DNA from: Vibrio sp. HB236076
Lineage (GTDB): Bacteria; Pseudomonadota; Gammaproteobacteria; Enterobacterales; Vibrionaceae
Direction: 5' to 3'
Length of the DNA: 64,000 nt
Assembly (NCBI RefSeq): GCF_040957575.1
Contig: NZ_CP162601.1
Span: 1,302,001-1,366,000 of the forward strand
A program made the translations under genes and the position numbers. Under the pieces are notes generated by a model. It saw only the letters and a list, made by a program, of their open reading frames with translations, ran no database searches and had not been told where the DNA came from. Position 1 is the stretch's first letter. Each line of letters begins with the position of its first letter. Of this stretch, positions 29,857 through 40,900 are shown in pieces.

Positions 29857-31294
29857 CTCGTTATCAATATGTTATATGGCCTCGGAAGTCGAGGGGTTGG
29901 TAAAAAGTGGTGGGCTTGCCGATGTTGCGCGAGCCCTTCCACAAGCATTACAAGATTTAAACCACAATATAAAGGTCGTTATCCCGGCTTATCAAGTTAT
30001 AGAGGGTATTGAACACGCTGACGTGGTACTTGCTACTGAGCTAGAACAGACCGGTCAGGCTTATCGGATATTACAGCTTCGCTGTGGTGATTTGACAGTT
30101 TATGCCATTGATTGCCCAGAGTATTTTCGACGCTCTGCACTCTACGCTGAAAATAACTGCGCTTATCATGACAATGGGGAGCGCTTTGCATTCTTTAGCA
30201 TGGCAGCTCTAGATATGCTGTCTAAATTGGATGAAAAAATCGATATTATTCACGTTAATGATTGGCATACCGGTTTAGTCCCCTTTATTTTTAAGCACCG
30301 TTACGCTCAACACCCGGCTTTTTTAAACACGAAAGTGGTCTTCACTATTCATAATGCGGTGTTTAAAGGCAGTTTTCACCCTGATGAGTTGAGTATTCTG
30401 GGTGAATTGAGTCAACACCCCGATTTATTGGTGACAGGTCAACACGCATCAATGTTAAAAGCCGGTGTCTTGTGCGCGGATAAAATCAATGCTGTGAGTC
30501 CTACCTATGCCAAAGAGCTATTAACCGACTTGGGCAGCCATGGCTTTGGCGGCGTGTTTGGCGCCAGAGAGGCAGATTTAAGTGGTATTTTAAACGGTTG
30601 CGATTACCAGGCTTGGTCCCCACAACAAGATCCTTGGTTGGTGGCGAATTACTCGGAGAAAAAACAAAGTTTACAAACGGGCAAAGCCAGAAATAAGCGT
30701 GCGTTACAACAACGATTATCTTTACCAGAGCAAAAGGTCGCCATGTTCGGTATGGTATGCCGCTTGACTCATCAAAAAGGCATTCAATATTTAATACCGA
30801 TTCTTGAAAAGTTCTTACAACATCAGGTACAAGTTGTGATTGTGGGAACCGGCGAGGTACAACTTGCCCAGCAATTACATGACATTGAACGTTTGTATCC
30901 ACATAATTTTCGCTTTGTAGAAGCGTATGATAATGAATTGGCGCACTGGGTAGAAGCTGGATCGGATTTCTTTTTGATGCCTTCAGAATTTGAACCTTGC
31001 GGTTTGAATCAAATTTACAGTTTAGCTTATGGCACTCTGCCCATCGTTCGAGCGGTTGGCGGGTTAAAAGATACCGTCGTTGATTACTTTGATGCGCCAA
31101 ACTCAGCAACCGGTTTTGTGTTTCACGAGCCGACCGGAGAGGCCTTGTTACTCACACTACTTTCTGCGTTATTAGTCTATGAGCAGTTGCCTAAGGTCTT
31201 TGTCGAAATGCAGATAAGGGCGATGAATACGCGTTTTGACTGGGAGACGTCCGCTTTGTCTTATTTAGCTATGTATGAGTCGTGCTTAAAATAG
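29846..31294 (+). CDS. glgA: Glycogen synthase (ADP-glucose)
   Basis: 482 aa GT5 glycosyltransferase, elongating glycogen with ADP-glucose made by GlgC. Starts with TTG inside the 3' end of glgC, with AAAGGAG about 6 nt upstream, so translation is coupled. The N-terminal motif is KSGGLADV in place of the usual KTGGLADV. C-terminal motifs GMVCRLTHQKG and MPSEFEPCGLNQ hold the nucleotide-sugar site. No branching enzyme or phosphorylase is adjacent. Confidence 0.96.
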   Translation: MDSNSLSICYMASEVEGLVKSGGLADVARALPQALQDLNHNIKVVIPAYQVIEGIEHADVVLATELEQTGQAYRILQLRCGDLTVYAIDCPEYFRRSALYAENNCAYHDNGERFAFFSMAALDMLSKLDEKIDIIHVNDWHTGLVPFIFKHRYAQHPAFLNTKVVFTIHNAVFKGSFHPDELSILGELSQHPDLLVTGQHASMLKAGVLCADKINAVSPTYAKELLTDLGSHGFGGVFGAREADLSGILNGCDYQAWSPQQDPWLVANYSEKKQSLQTGKARNKRALQQRLSLPEQKVAMFGMVCRLTHQKGIQYLIPILEKFLQHQVQVVIVGTGEVQLAQQLHDIERLYPHNFRFVEAYDNELAHWVEAGSDFFLMPSEFEPCGLNQIYSLAYGTLPIVRAVGGLKDTVVDYFDAPNSATGFVFHEPTGEALLLTLLSALLVYEQLPKVFVEMQIRAMNTRFDWETSALSYLAMYESCLK

Positions 31295-31328
31295 GTATTA
31301 GGTGCCACAACTCTAGCATCAGTTTTAC

Positions 31329-31640
31329 TTAGGGCATAGGCGTTTGACATTGCCAACAGATTTCAAACTGACCTTCGTTAATTTCGTGACATTTTGCACA
31401 GTGCCATGAAGGCTGAGATTGGGTTTGTTCTTCAAGCCAAGTGTCGATGTGATGCTTGGCTTTTTTTTGTTGAGCAGGATTATTAAGCCAAATCATAGGG
31501 CCATTTTCGTCATCAAGAGGGATCTCTCCAACAACGGATTGCGTGTGTCGTAAAAAGACTTGGCAGTCAATAGAGTGAGATTGCAAGTAGTGACAAAGTA
31601 TTTCTATTTCAATTGGGTTAGCTAAACTGATTAATTTCAT
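31329..31640 (-). CDS. DUF2007 protein with C-terminal zinc ribbon
   Basis: 103 aa in two parts. Residues 1-70 resemble the DUF2007 (putative signal-transducing, GlnB-fold-like) domain: LANPIEIEILCHYLQSHSI and a predicted beta-alpha-beta arrangement. Residues 78-101 form a CxxC-x12-CxxC zinc finger (WHCAKCHEIN...FEICWQCQ) of the RanBP2-like ribbon type. Convergent with glgA, with 34 nt between. Single gene; function unknown. Confidence 0.7.
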   Translation of the reverse strand: MKLISLANPIEIEILCHYLQSHSIDCQVFLRHTQSVVGEIPLDDENGPMIWLNNPAQQKKAKHHIDTWLEEQTQSQPSWHCAKCHEINEGQFEICWQCQTPMP

Positions 31641-31749
31641 CTCAATGCTCTTTTTGTTTACTGGTACACATAATTAATAAGTAGCACAGTGTGGTATGAA
31701 TGTTAACCCAGTCGTGTTGGCAGGAAGAAATAAAAAACGTATTTGCAGT

Positions 31750-31785
31750 AAAAAGAGCACTCTAATACTGAATTAGAGTGCTTTG
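31750..31785 (-). terminator. Rho-independent terminator after tfoY
   Basis: Stem of 11 bp AGCACTCTAAT/ATTAGAGTGCT (31756-31766 with 31772-31782) followed on the minus strand by CTTTTTAC; begins 4 nt past the tfoY stop. Confidence 0.8.
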
Positions 31786-31788
31786 GAT

Positions 31789-32376
31789 TTAATTTAAATG
31801 AGCCAGTAGCTCTTCACGTCTTGATTGAGGGATGACGCTCCAATGCTTACCTTCTATCGCGCCTTCTAAGGCCCATAAAAGTTCAACAGTGACCTCTTCG
31901 TTGAAAGCGCGGATAGCTTTGAAGGCTTCAAGTGAACCGCGTTGTTTTAACGCTTCGACGGACTCGATTCCCGCTCTTTTCAACATTCTCTCGGTGCCAA
32001 GACGCAAGTTAGGTAAATCTTTTAAACGATCTACATGTTCGCGCTGTTGATGCACTTTGTCTGCGCGAGCTTGTGTGAGGGCTTCTTGTGCTAACTCAAA
32101 GATAGTGTCAGTTGATTGCCATTGTTCATTTTTGACAGCAAAGTACTTTGTTACAACAGGAAAGCCGCGTTTGTGATAAACATAAGGAGACATTCCTTGT
32201 TTGGTGAATAATTTGGCTTTTTGTTTATCAGCGCGTATGTGTAACTCGTCTTTTACCACGAGAGCAAACATGATGTCGCCAGAAAAAATACCAAATCCAC
32301 CAAACATGGACCTTGATTTTATGTTTCCAAGTGGCTCAAATAGTTTCATTGAGTCTTTGAGTATCGGTTTATCCAT
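31789..32376 (-). CDS. tfoY: TfoX/Sxy-family regulator TfoY
   Basis: 195 aa with TfoX N-terminal domain (SRSMFGGFGIFSGDIMFALV, about 20-40, to residue 100) and TfoX C-terminal helix-hairpin-helix-like domain (LPNLRLGTERMLKRAGIESVEAL, about 120-142). V. cholerae has two paralogues; this is called TfoY and not TfoX because it sits beside purR and a c-di-GMP-I riboswitch lies about 300 nt upstream, as for V. cholerae tfoY (VC1722). There TfoY drives type VI secretion and motility at low c-di-GMP. Its own terminator follows. Confidence 0.88.
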   Translation of the reverse strand: MDKPILKDSMKLFEPLGNIKSRSMFGGFGIFSGDIMFALVVKDELHIRADKQKAKLFTKQGMSPYVYHKRGFPVVTKYFAVKNEQWQSTDTIFELAQEALTQARADKVHQQREHVDRLKDLPNLRLGTERMLKRAGIESVEALKQRGSLEAFKAIRAFNEEVTVELLWALEGAIEGKHWSVIPQSRREELLAHLN

Positions 32377-32681
32377 GATTCTCTATTCTCGGTGTATAAA
32401 AATTAATGCCACTCTATACCCAAAGGTAGCAATAGAATCTGCGATTGAACCTCAAGCCATCGGTAACAGGTGCAACAAGAAAGATGATAAAAAGTATATA
32501 ATTGACAAACTCAATACCATTTATTGTCATTGACTCTCCGTCGCACAATAGAAGACTTAATGAGATATCAAGGCAGAGACAGTTAGTCACCATTCCAATA
32601 TGGCTTTTGCAGGCGTGAGATTATCGCATGTAAGTAGAAGAAAGATGTCATTGAAACGTAAAGATTTTTCTTGTTACTTAA

Positions 32682-32785
32682 CTTCGGTAACCCCGCTACC
32701 TGTCACCTAAACTAAAGAGTAAAGGTGCTTAAGGCCGGAAGCTTTGCGTCCCATTCTTTCAAATGGTTTGCCTTTTTCGTGACAC
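32682..32785 (-). ncRNA. c-di-GMP-I (GEMM-I, Vc2-like) riboswitch in the tfoY leader
   Basis: Reading the minus strand, the conserved core is nearly identical in layout to the V. cholerae Vc2 aptamer: GGCAAACCAUUUGAAAG then AAUGGGACGCAAAGC (32741-32772), CUUCCGGCCU next, a CACCU/AGGUG stem, and GGUAGCGGGGUUACCGA at 32684-32700. The P2 stem has CCAUU/AAUGG arms with a GAAA-type loop. The binding-pocket regions around GGGACGCAAAGC and GGUAGCGGGGUUACC are intact. A TATACT -10-like hexamer lies upstream at 32850-32855. It reads into tfoY. Confidence 0.93.
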
Positions 32786-32901
32786 ACTAAGAATACGAAA
32801 TTCTCAACGAGAAGGTTTAGTTCGTGCCACAAAATGTGATACTAGTTCAAGTATAGAATGCGTTGGCGAAAAAGCGAGTTATGGATAAGGTTTTTTATGA
32901 A

Positions 32902-32937
32902 TATCCTCTGATTTCATATGGTTAAAATCAGAGGATA
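32902..32937 (-). terminator. Strong hairpin just after the purR stop
   Basis: 13-bp perfect stem (32902-32914 with 32925-32937), 10-nt loop, 5 nt past the purR stop on the minus strand. The tail is ATTCAT, not a U run, so it may be a weak terminator or a 3' mRNA stabiliser that partly insulates the tfoY riboswitch transcript from purR. Confidence 0.5.
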
Positions 32938-32942
32938 AGACG

Positions 32943-33947
32943 TTAATTGATTTTTTTTACCGATTGACGCGTCACGATCTCTGGGTGCATCTCAAATACG
33001 CGACGCTCGTTTTGTTTGTTTTTAATTCTGGCCATCAGAATTTCAAACGCATTTTTACCGACACGGCGTTTGGGTTGGTGAACGGTTGTCAGTGGTGGTG
33101 AAAAGTATTCTGCTAATTCGATGTTGTCATAACCGATAACGGAGATATCTTCCGGTACTTTAAGACCATTTTGTTGTAAACGGCTTATAAGCCCAAGTGC
33201 CATAGTGTCATTAAAACAGAATACCGCCGTTGGCTTTTCCTTCATGGCAATAATTTTGTCGGCCGCTAGCACCGCGGTATCACATTCAAAATTGCCTTCT
33301 AAAATCCAGTTTTCATTGACAGTGAGGTTTGCTTGCGCCATGGCACGCCTAAAACCTACAATGCGCTCTTTACAAGCCAGTTTTTCAAAGTGACCACTTA
33401 AACAGGCAATTTGAGTATGCCCATTATCAATGAGGTATTTAGTGGCAAGGTAGCCGCCTTCTTCCGAGTTGTCGATAATTTTGTCAACCTGTGGGTTTTC
33501 CGGTCCCCAGTCCATGATCACTTTAGGTATGTCTTTGTGGCGATCTAACATGTCGTTCAATTCATCGGTTAAATCAGAACACATGACTAAAATACCATCA
33601 ACGCGTTTCTCTGCTAGCATACGGATATAATCGCGTTGTTTTTCGTAAATGCCACCGGTGTTACACAAAATTAAGGTATAACCTTGACGGTAACAATAAC
33701 TTTCCACACCATCGATGACTTCAGAAAAGAACAGGTTGGTAGATTGAGTGACCAACATACCGATGGTACGAGTTGTGTTGCATTTCAAGCTGCGAGCGAC
33801 TGCACTTGGCGCATAATTTAACTCATCAACGGCCTTCATGACCTTTTCTTGCGTTCCTTCAGCAACAAAACGTGTTTTATTAATCACGTGGGAAACCGTG
33901 GTGGTTGAAACTCCGGCTAAGCGGGCAACGTCTTTAATGGTGGCCAT
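32943..33947 (-). CDS. purR: Purine repressor PurR (LacI family)
   Basis: 334 aa. LacI-type HTH at the N-terminus ([20 protein letters not shown]), hinge helix [10 protein letters not shown], then a periplasmic-binding-protein-like effector domain for hypoxanthine/guanine. Residues 1-60 are almost identical to E. coli PurR. An apparent PUR box lies about 100 nt upstream of its start, in line with autoregulation and supporting the identity over other LacI members. Confidence 0.93.
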   Translation of the reverse strand: MATIKDVARLAGVSTTTVSHVINKTRFVAEGTQEKVMKAVDELNYAPSAVARSLKCNTTRTIGMLVTQSTNLFFSEVIDGVESYCYRQGYTLILCNTGGIYEKQRDYIRMLAEKRVDGILVMCSDLTDELNDMLDRHKDIPKVIMDWGPENPQVDKIIDNSEEGGYLATKYLIDNGHTQIACLSGHFEKLACKERIVGFRRAMAQANLTVNENWILEGNFECDTAVLAADKIIAMKEKPTAVFCFNDTMALGLISRLQQNGLKVPEDISVIGYDNIELAEYFSPPLTTVHQPKRRVGKNAFEILMARIKNKQNERRVFEMHPEIVTRQSVKKIN

Positions 33948-34045
33948 AGGGTATCCTAATTATTATGTGTTAGAGACGCAAAACTGGCGTTTACAGTACG
34001 CGTAGGTATGTCAAATACTGCCTTTCAATACTTATTTTGTTTCAT

Positions 34046-34059
34046 AGCAATCGTTTGCT
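34046..34059. promoter_or_regulatory. Candidate PurR operator (PUR box)
   Basis: AGCAATCGTTTGCT, reverse complement AGCAAACGATTGCT, matches the PUR-box core GCAAACG-TTGC and is symmetric at 12 of 14 positions. It lies in the purR upstream region. Confidence 0.65.
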
Positions 34060-34160
34060 TTGTTTTTTATCGATAATTGGTTTTGTCGATAATCGGTCAA
34101 AGCAAGTCACAGTGTATTGAGAGTCATCGAGACAGATAAAGAAAGTAAAACGTCAGTTGA

Positions 34161-34194
34161 AAAGCGGCAAATTATGATTAAATTTTACCGCTTT
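34161..34194 (-). terminator. Possible terminator after elyC
   Basis: AAAGCGG.AAATT pairs with AATTT..CCGCTTT across a 7-nt loop with one mismatch. On the minus strand only a short TTTTC follows. It lies about 45 nt past the elyC stop. Weak evidence. Confidence 0.4.
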
Positions 34195-34239
34195 GTCTAG
34201 TCAGTGCTGATTAAAAAGCACCTTGTTCATAGAATGGTA

Positions 34240-35049
34240 TTATAGCTCAGTTTGGCTGGCTTCGATGGTTTCTTGGTTGTGAGGCAATAAAAATTGACGC
34301 AACTGAATCCACCACAAGCCAAGCTGTTCATGCCAAAACAACTCGGTTTGTTCTAAGTAACGGCTACTGGGTAAATATCGAGTCCAAAATTGTTGTGTCT
34401 GGCGATTGGCTAAATAGTTTGTTGGTGCGGGTAGCGGAGTTAAACCGGCATTAGTGAACTCTTTCATTGCACGAGGCATATGACTCGCTGATGTGACAAG
34501 GACTAATCGCTGAGTACCCACAAATGCCGCGGCTTGTCGAGCTTCTTCCCATGTGTCTTTGGCCGTTTCTAATAATATGATGTCGCTTTTATTTACGCCG
34601 AGGGCGAGAGCGACTTTGGCCATCATGCGCGCGTGACTAATACTGGTGCCACCCGCATAGCCGGACAAAATCATTTTAGAGCCAGGATACATACGCCAAA
34701 TACGGATGCCCTCTGTCAAGCGCATCAGTGCGGTTCGACTCAATTGAGATGTCGGTGGTAAACGATCATCAGTGATATGGCTGTTGCCAAGGACCATAAC
34801 GTAGTCGACATTACCGGTGACCGGTAAAAACGCTGGGTATTGACGCTCAAGTGGCATGATAAGCCGACTCGAAACCGGTTGAAACGAAGCCAGAAATAAA
34901 AAGCTCAGTGAAAATAACAGCACAATACAGCCCGCCTTTTGACGGCGAGTAAACATGATCAGCAGCAGGCCGAAAAATCCGAGCAAGAGTAAGCCTGGCA
35001 TTGGCATGATAAGGGCTGAAATGACTTTTTTTAGCTCAAACATAAACAA
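34240..35049 (-). CDS. elyC: Envelope biogenesis factor ElyC (DUF218)
   Basis: 269 aa. Two N-terminal membrane helices (about 9-32 and 38-56), then a DUF218 (YdcF-like) domain with DYVMVLGNSHITDDRLPPTSQLS, SGYAGGTSISHARMM and LVTSASHMPRAMKEF. The E. coli protein (YcbC) affects peptidoglycan and lipid-carrier use at low temperature. Divergent from cmoM, the same order as E. coli ycbC-smtA-mukFEB. The start could be codon 1 or the Met at codon 3. Confidence 0.9.
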   Translation of the reverse strand: MFMFELKKVISALIMPMPGLLLLGFFGLLLIMFTRRQKAGCIVLLFSLSFLFLASFQPVSSRLIMPLERQYPAFLPVTGNVDYVMVLGNSHITDDRLPPTSQLSRTALMRLTEGIRIWRMYPGSKMILSGYAGGTSISHARMMAKVALALGVNKSDIILLETAKDTWEEARQAAAFVGTQRLVLVTSASHMPRAMKEFTNAGLTPLPAPTNYLANRQTQQFWTRYLPSSRYLEQTELFWHEQLGLWWIQLRQFLLPHNQETIEASQTEL

Positions 35050-35159
35050 ATAGTCCGAAAAAACATCACTTGAATGAAAAATTGAAATAATCGCTCTTTA
35101 TTCCTACTTTTCTTGTGACAGAATAGTAACATGATTCTTTTATAAAATTGCATGACACC

Positions 35160-35951
35160 GTGATTGAAGACCGTAATTTCGACGATATTGCCCACAAATT
35201 TGCAAAAAACATTTATGGCTCTAACAAAGGCGATATTAGGCAAGTTATTGTTTGGGAAGATCTTGAACAAATTATAGAATCTGTCAAGGACAAAGGTTTT
35301 CCCTTGTCTATTTTTGATGCTGGTGGGGGGGTTGCACAACTATCAAGACGCCTTGCTGCTTTGGGCAATCAAGTCACCTTATGTGATCTTTCCCGTGAAA
35401 TGTTGAGCCTAGCTCAGCAAGAGATTGAAAAGGACGGGCTCCTAGAGCACTATCGTTTGATCCACCAGCCAGTACAAAATGCTAGCGAATTTTTGGATAA
35501 AAAGCAGGACTTAATTTTGTTTCATGCCGTGATGGAATGGTTAGCAAAACCGGAAGCGGTGTTAAAACAATTGACAGAGCAATTGGCTGATGATGGCATA
35601 ATCTCTGTGATGTTTTATAACCATCACGGCTTAGTGTATAAAAACGTACTTTGTGGCAATATTCCTCATGTACTCGAGGGAATGCCACATCGCAAGCGAT
35701 TTAAATTACAACCTGCGAAGGGATTAAAGCCGGAAGACGTCTATCGTTGGCTAGAGCAATCCGGTCTAACTATTGTCGGAAAAAGTGGCATTCGATGCTT
35801 CAGCGATTACCTTCGCTCAGGGGATAATATGGGCGATTATACGCCACAAGATTTAATGGAAATGGAAAGGCAAGTTTGTCGACAAGAGCCCTATATATCA
35901 ATGGGGCGTTACATCCATGTGTGGGCACAAAAGAAGCAAAGACAGGAATGA
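35160..35951 (+). CDS. cmoM: tRNA 5-carboxymethoxyuridine methyltransferase CmoM (SmtA)
   Basis: SAM-dependent methyltransferase making mcmo5U at wobble position 34. SAM motif [24 protein letters not shown] and [11 protein letters not shown] are family-typical. I start at GTG 35160 because it gives [20 protein letters not shown], matching the E. coli N-terminus ([10 protein letters not shown]); an in-frame TTG 12 nt earlier is possible, and neither has a clear SD. Overlaps the mukF region as the first gene of the muk operon. Completes the pathway with cmoA and cmoB about 11 kb away. Confidence 0.92.
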   Translation: MIEDRNFDDIAHKFAKNIYGSNKGDIRQVIVWEDLEQIIESVKDKGFPLSIFDAGGGVAQLSRRLAALGNQVTLCDLSREMLSLAQQEIEKDGLLEHYRLIHQPVQNASEFLDKKQDLILFHAVMEWLAKPEAVLKQLTEQLADDGIISVMFYNHHGLVYKNVLCGNIPHVLEGMPHRKRFKLQPAKGLKPEDVYRWLEQSGLTIVGKSGIRCFSDYLRSGDNMGDYTPQDLMEMERQVCRQEPYISMGRYIHVWAQKKQRQE

Positions 35952-35953
35952 TA

Positions 35954-37291
35954 ATGAGTGAAATAACTCATGATGACAAACCCCAACCGATTGAAGAGTT
36001 GGTCGGTTGGGTCAAAGACAATCAACTTTCGCTGCAATTGACAACCGAAAAACTGTCTTTTCTTTTAGCAATGGCAGTACTCAGTCAAGAGCGGTTTGAC
36101 CAAGAGTTAACCGAGGGTGAGTTACACGATGCGTTTCACATTGTGGTGAAGCTATTCGACGGCGACAGTACACCATCGGCTTTTAAAGCGAATAATGCCC
36201 TCAACGATATGGTCAAGCAGCGTTTGATCAGTCGTTTTACCAGTGAAATTAATGAAGGGGCAAGCATTTACCGTTTGACGCCTTTAGCTATAGGCTTAAC
36301 CGATTATTTTGTTAGGCAAAAACAGTTCTCACAATTGAAGTTATCAATTCAGTTATCGATGGTGGCTGATGAAATGAGCAAAGCGGTCGAACTGGCAAGG
36401 CAGGGCGGTGATGTTCATTTTTGGCAGCACAAGGTTTACGGCGTCTTGAAATACTCAGTGGCTGAAATCTTTGACCAAATCGACCTAAATCAGCGAGTGA
36501 TGGACGAGCAACAGCAAGGCGTCAAACAGCAAGTTGCGGATCTGCTCAATCAAGATTGGCAAGAAGCGATCTCTCAATGTGAAAAGTTATTGGGTGAAAC
36601 CTCGAATACGCTTAGAGAGCTACAAGATACGCTGCAAACGGCGGGCGATGATCTACAAACTCAGATTCTCGACATCCAAGAGTTAGTTTACCATCAACCC
36701 GAACTTGAGTTTGTCGAATCTGTGCTGTTTAACCTGCAAATGAAACTCGATCGAATTGTCAGTTGGGGACAGCAATCCATTGATTTGTGGATTGGTTACG
36801 ACCGCCACGTGCACAAATTTATTCGAACCGCTATCGATATGGATAAAAATCGTGCTTTCAGCACTAGACTGCGTCAATCGTGTCAAGACTATTTTGATGC
36901 GCCATGGTTTTTAACCTACGCCGATGCTGACAAACTGTTTGACTTGCGCGATGAAACCTTGTCATTACGCGATGACGAAGTGACCGGTCAAGTACCGATT
37001 GCCCTTGAGTTTGAAGAGTTTGAAGCGGTCAATAATAGTTTGTCTGAGCGTATTGCCGACATGTTAAAACTGCATAAGACTCAGGGTGTGCCAATTGATC
37101 TAGGCTCAGTACTCAAAGAGCACCTAGCGCAACACCCAGCCACACATCATTTTGATTTAGCACGCATCATCGTCGATCAAGCGGTAAGGCTCGGCTATTC
37201 AGAGTCAGATTACCGTGCCATTCAACCCGATTGGCAAGTTATTAACGAATTTGGTGCTAAGGTACAAGCGAATGTCATTGACCGATACTAA
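35954..37291 (+). CDS. mukF: Chromosome partition protein MukF (kleisin)
   Basis: 445 aa; kleisin of the MukBEF condensin. I start at MSEITHDD (SD AGGA 7 nt upstream), matching E. coli MSEF; an ATG 6 nt earlier overlaps the cmoM stop. N-terminal winged helix for dimerisation, a central helical region with [25 protein letters not shown] near-identical to E. coli, and a C-terminal winged helix that binds the MukB head. 3' end overlaps mukE by 20 nt. Confidence 0.97.
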   Translation: MSEITHDDKPQPIEELVGWVKDNQLSLQLTTEKLSFLLAMAVLSQERFDQELTEGELHDAFHIVVKLFDGDSTPSAFKANNALNDMVKQRLISRFTSEINEGASIYRLTPLAIGLTDYFVRQKQFSQLKLSIQLSMVADEMSKAVELARQGGDVHFWQHKVYGVLKYSVAEIFDQIDLNQRVMDEQQQGVKQQVADLLNQDWQEAISQCEKLLGETSNTLRELQDTLQTAGDDLQTQILDIQELVYHQPELEFVESVLFNLQMKLDRIVSWGQQSIDLWIGYDRHVHKFIRTAIDMDKNRAFSTRLRQSCQDYFDAPWFLTYADADKLFDLRDETLSLRDDEVTGQVPIALEFEEFEAVNNSLSERIADMLKLHKTQGVPIDLGSVLKEHLAQHPATHHFDLARIIVDQAVRLGYSESDYRAIQPDWQVINEFGAKVQANVIDRY

Positions 37292-37991
37292 TGAATTTAT
37301 GTCAGAAAAGCTGGCAAAAGCAATTTCTAATCCTTTATTTCCACAGTTGGATACTTGGCTTCGTGCTGGAAAACACATAGGCACTGAAGACTTTGATAAT
37401 CACGCGTTGTTGTCAGATTACCAGCTGGAATTAGCGACGTTTTACCAACGTTACAATACCGAATTGGTGAAAGCGCCTGAAGGCTTTTTTTATTTAAGAC
37501 CGCGTTCAACCGCATTAATTGGACGCAGCGTGTTGTCCGAGTTAGATATGCTGGTCGGCAAGGTATTGTGTTTCTTGTTTTTAAGCCCGGAACGTTTGGC
37601 TCACGAAGGCATATTCACGCATCAAGAGTTATACGAAGAATTACTGCAACTCACTGACGAACAAAAACTGATCAAGTTAGTGACTCATCGGGCAACAGGC
37701 TCTGATCTCGACAAAGAAAAACTGTACGAGAAAGTGCTGACCTCATTGAGACGGTTGAAACGCCTTGGCATGGTGATCAATGTGGGTGAAACCAATAAGT
37801 TTCGCATTAGTGAGTCAGTATTTCGTTTTGGAGCCGATGTTCGCGTTGGCGATGATATGCGAGAAGCACAATTGAGATTGATCCGCGATGGTGAGGCGGT
37901 CGTCCACCACCAAGAGCCCAAACAAGGCTCTCTATTGGATAATGACAATCACGACCAGCTACCTCAAGAAGTAGAGGATGAAGAATTATGA
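37272..37991 (+). CDS. mukE: Chromosome partition protein MukE (kite subunit)
   Basis: 239 aa. Winged-helix kite protein binding MukF. I start at [13 protein letters not shown], the longer frame lying inside mukF. Conserved ANPLFPALD-like ([13 protein letters not shown]), [22 protein letters not shown] and [15 protein letters not shown]. The acidic tail (EEVEDEEL-like) is normal. ATGA overlap with mukB. Confidence 0.97.
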   Translation: MSLTDTNEFMSEKLAKAISNPLFPQLDTWLRAGKHIGTEDFDNHALLSDYQLELATFYQRYNTELVKAPEGFFYLRPRSTALIGRSVLSELDMLVGKVLCFLFLSPERLAHEGIFTHQELYEELLQLTDEQKLIKLVTHRATGSDLDKEKLYEKVLTSLRRLKRLGMVINVGETNKFRISESVFRFGADVRVGDDMREAQLRLIRDGEAVVHHQEPKQGSLLDNDNHDQLPQEVEDEEL

Positions 37992-40900
37992 TTGAGCGCG
38001 GTAAATATCAATCCTTGACGATGATCAACTGGAATGGTTTTTTTGCACGGACCTTTGATATCGATGGTTTAGTGACCACTTTATCTGGGGGGAATGGTGC
38101 GGGTAAATCGACCACCATGGCGGCGTTTATTACCAGTTTGATCCCCGACCAAACGCTTTTGCATTTTCGCAACACCACGGAAGCGGGCAGTAATCAATCA
38201 TCCCGTGATAAGGGGTTGTTTGGAAAATTGCAACCCGGTGTCTGTTATGCCGCCCTTGATGTGGTGAACTCTCGTCATCAACGCGTCCTTTTTGTGGTTA
38301 AGTTACAGCAGGTCGCAGGACGCGATAAAAAAGTCGACATCAAACCATTTTTAATCCAAGGCCTACCAAGCCACGTTAAGCCGACGGACATACTGATCGA
38401 AAACGTGTCTGCGCAACACGCAAAAGTACGCCCGTTTAACGATGTAAAAAGCTGTGTAGCACAGTACGAAGGTGCGCATTACAAAGCGTTTAGCTCGATT
38501 GTCGATTACCATTCACAAATGTTTGAATTTGGCGTTTTACCGAAAAAGCTACGCAACAGCAGTGATCGTTCAAAGTTCTATCGCCTCATAGAAGCGTCAC
38601 TTTATGGCGGGATATCCAGTGCCATCACTCGTTCATTGCGCGATTATTTGTTGCCGCAAAACGGCGGGGTCAAAAAAGCGTTCCAAGACATGGAATCGGC
38701 ACTGCGTGAAAACCGCTTAACCCTTGAAGCGATCAAAACAACCCAAGCTGATCGTGATTTGTTTAAACACCTGATCACGGAGTCAACTCAATATGTGGCG
38801 GCGGATTACATGCGCCATGCAAACGAACGACGAGGTAAACTCGAACAAGCGCTTTCGTTGCGACATGAGTTGAATACGACTAAAGACAGCTTATTAGAGC
38901 ACAATCAGCGCTTAAGCTATGCAAAAGAGCAGCTTGAGCTTTTGATTGAGCAAGAATCTGGGTTAGAGCAGGATCATCAAAGTGCTCAAGATCACTTGTT
39001 ATTGGTGCAAAATGCGTTGCGTCAACAAGAAAAGATAAACCGCTATCAAGACGATCTCGAGGCGTTAAATGAGCGCTTAGAAGAGCAATTGATGGTGGTT
39101 GAGGAAGCGCAAGAGCGTCTTTTTGACCGCGAAGCATTAACACAGCAAGCCGAAGAAGAAGTTGATAGTTTGAAAACACAGCTTGCCGATTATCAGCAAG
39201 CGTTGGACGTTCAGCAAACTCGCGCCTTGCAATATCAACAAGCAGTACAAGCCCTAGATAAGGCAAGACGGGTGATGGATGACCCCAGCTTAACTCAAGA
39301 TTCGGTCACCGAGGTTATCAAGCAATTGACCGGCGAGCAGCAACAATTGACAGAGCGGGTACTACAGCTTAAACACAAGGTTGATATGTCTGCTGCCAGT
39401 GCCAATCAATACGATCAAGCATTGTCGCTATTAACGGACATTGTCGGCCCAGTTCATCGTCAAGACGCGGCGCCGAAAGCTCGCGAAGTGCTAAATAAAG
39501 CGCAAAATAGCCGTCATGTAGTCAGCAATGAAAATCAATGGCGAGCGCAAGCACGTGAGATTGAACGTCAGCAGCAGCAAAAGGCTCAAGCCCAGCAGGC
39601 GTTGCAAGAATATCAGCAAGCATTCGACGTTGACCTTGAGCAGCCTGAGGTATTTGAGCAGCAGCGCAACCAGCAGCAAGCCAATATTGAGCAAAGTGAA
39701 AATGAACTCGCATTGCTACGCGAACAAAGTCAGCACAATCAGCACCAACTTCAAACGCTAGACTCTGAGATTGCTCGTTACCAAGCGCAAGCGCCAAAGT
39801 GGTTTGCCGCCAATGATCAGCTTCAGTCGCTGCGAGAGCAAACGGGGTTAGCACTCGATAGTGAAGCGGATGTCGTGGCTCAAATGCAAAATGTGCTTGA
39901 AGAAGAAAAGCAACTAACTGCTGAAAAAGACGCGTTGGTTATTCAGCGCACAGCGCTTGAGCAAGAAATCGAGCACCTAGCGTCTCCTGGTGGTGCCAAT
40001 GATCCAAGACTAAAAGCCCTTTCTGACAGTTTAGGTGGGGTGTTGTTGTCTGAAATCTACGATGATATCACACTTGAAGATGCACCCTATTTCAGTGCTA
40101 TGTACGGGCCGGCCCGACACGCGATTGTGGTGTCTGATCTCAGTGGTGTAAAAGAGCGCTTACTGGAGTTTGACGATTGCCCAGAAGACGTTTATGTCAT
40201 TGAAGGCGATGTCGATGCTTTTGATGACAGTGGCTTTAACGTTGAGGAGCTCGAAGGGGCGGTTTGTGTCCAGGTCAATGATCAGCACCTGCGCTTTTCT
40301 CGTTTCCCTGAATTACCCTTGTTTGGTCGAGCTGCTCGAGAGCAGCGATTAGAGACGTTGCGCGAAGAAAAAGAGCAAACCGTTGAACGCCATGCGAAAG
40401 TCGCTTTTGATGCACAGAAAAAGCATAGACATTATCAAGCACTTAGTCAGTTTGTGGCATCTTCTTTACACTTGGCATTCACACCAAACCCCGAAGATGA
40501 ATTGGCTCAATTACGTGAGCAACGCCAGCAAGTTACGTCGCAAAAAGCGCAGTTGGAACAAGCCATTAATGCTGAACGAAAGGCTTTAGACAAAGCAAAA
40601 CACGCTTTGAATCTACTCGATAAACTGAGCGCCTCGATGGCGGTTATTTGGGATGACACACTCGATGAGCGACAATCACACATTGCTCAACAATTAGCGG
40701 ATCTCGATGAAGCAAAAGCATTTATTAAAGCGCATCAACAGTCGCTAGACAAGTTGGCAGAGCACGTCTCGGCGCTCGATAATGACCCAGAGTTATTTGA
40801 AGCTTTAGAAGCGTCTTATCAAGAGGCCGATCAAGATTTACAAACAGTGAAATCACAATTGTTTGCCTTGTCGGATCTTCACGAACGTCGCTCTCATTTT

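Noticed and set aside
32821..32860. ATCACATTTTGTGG considered as a CRP site before the tfoY riboswitch.
   Set aside because: Half-sites are in the inverted order (TCACA then TGTGG), not TGTGA-N6-TCACA.
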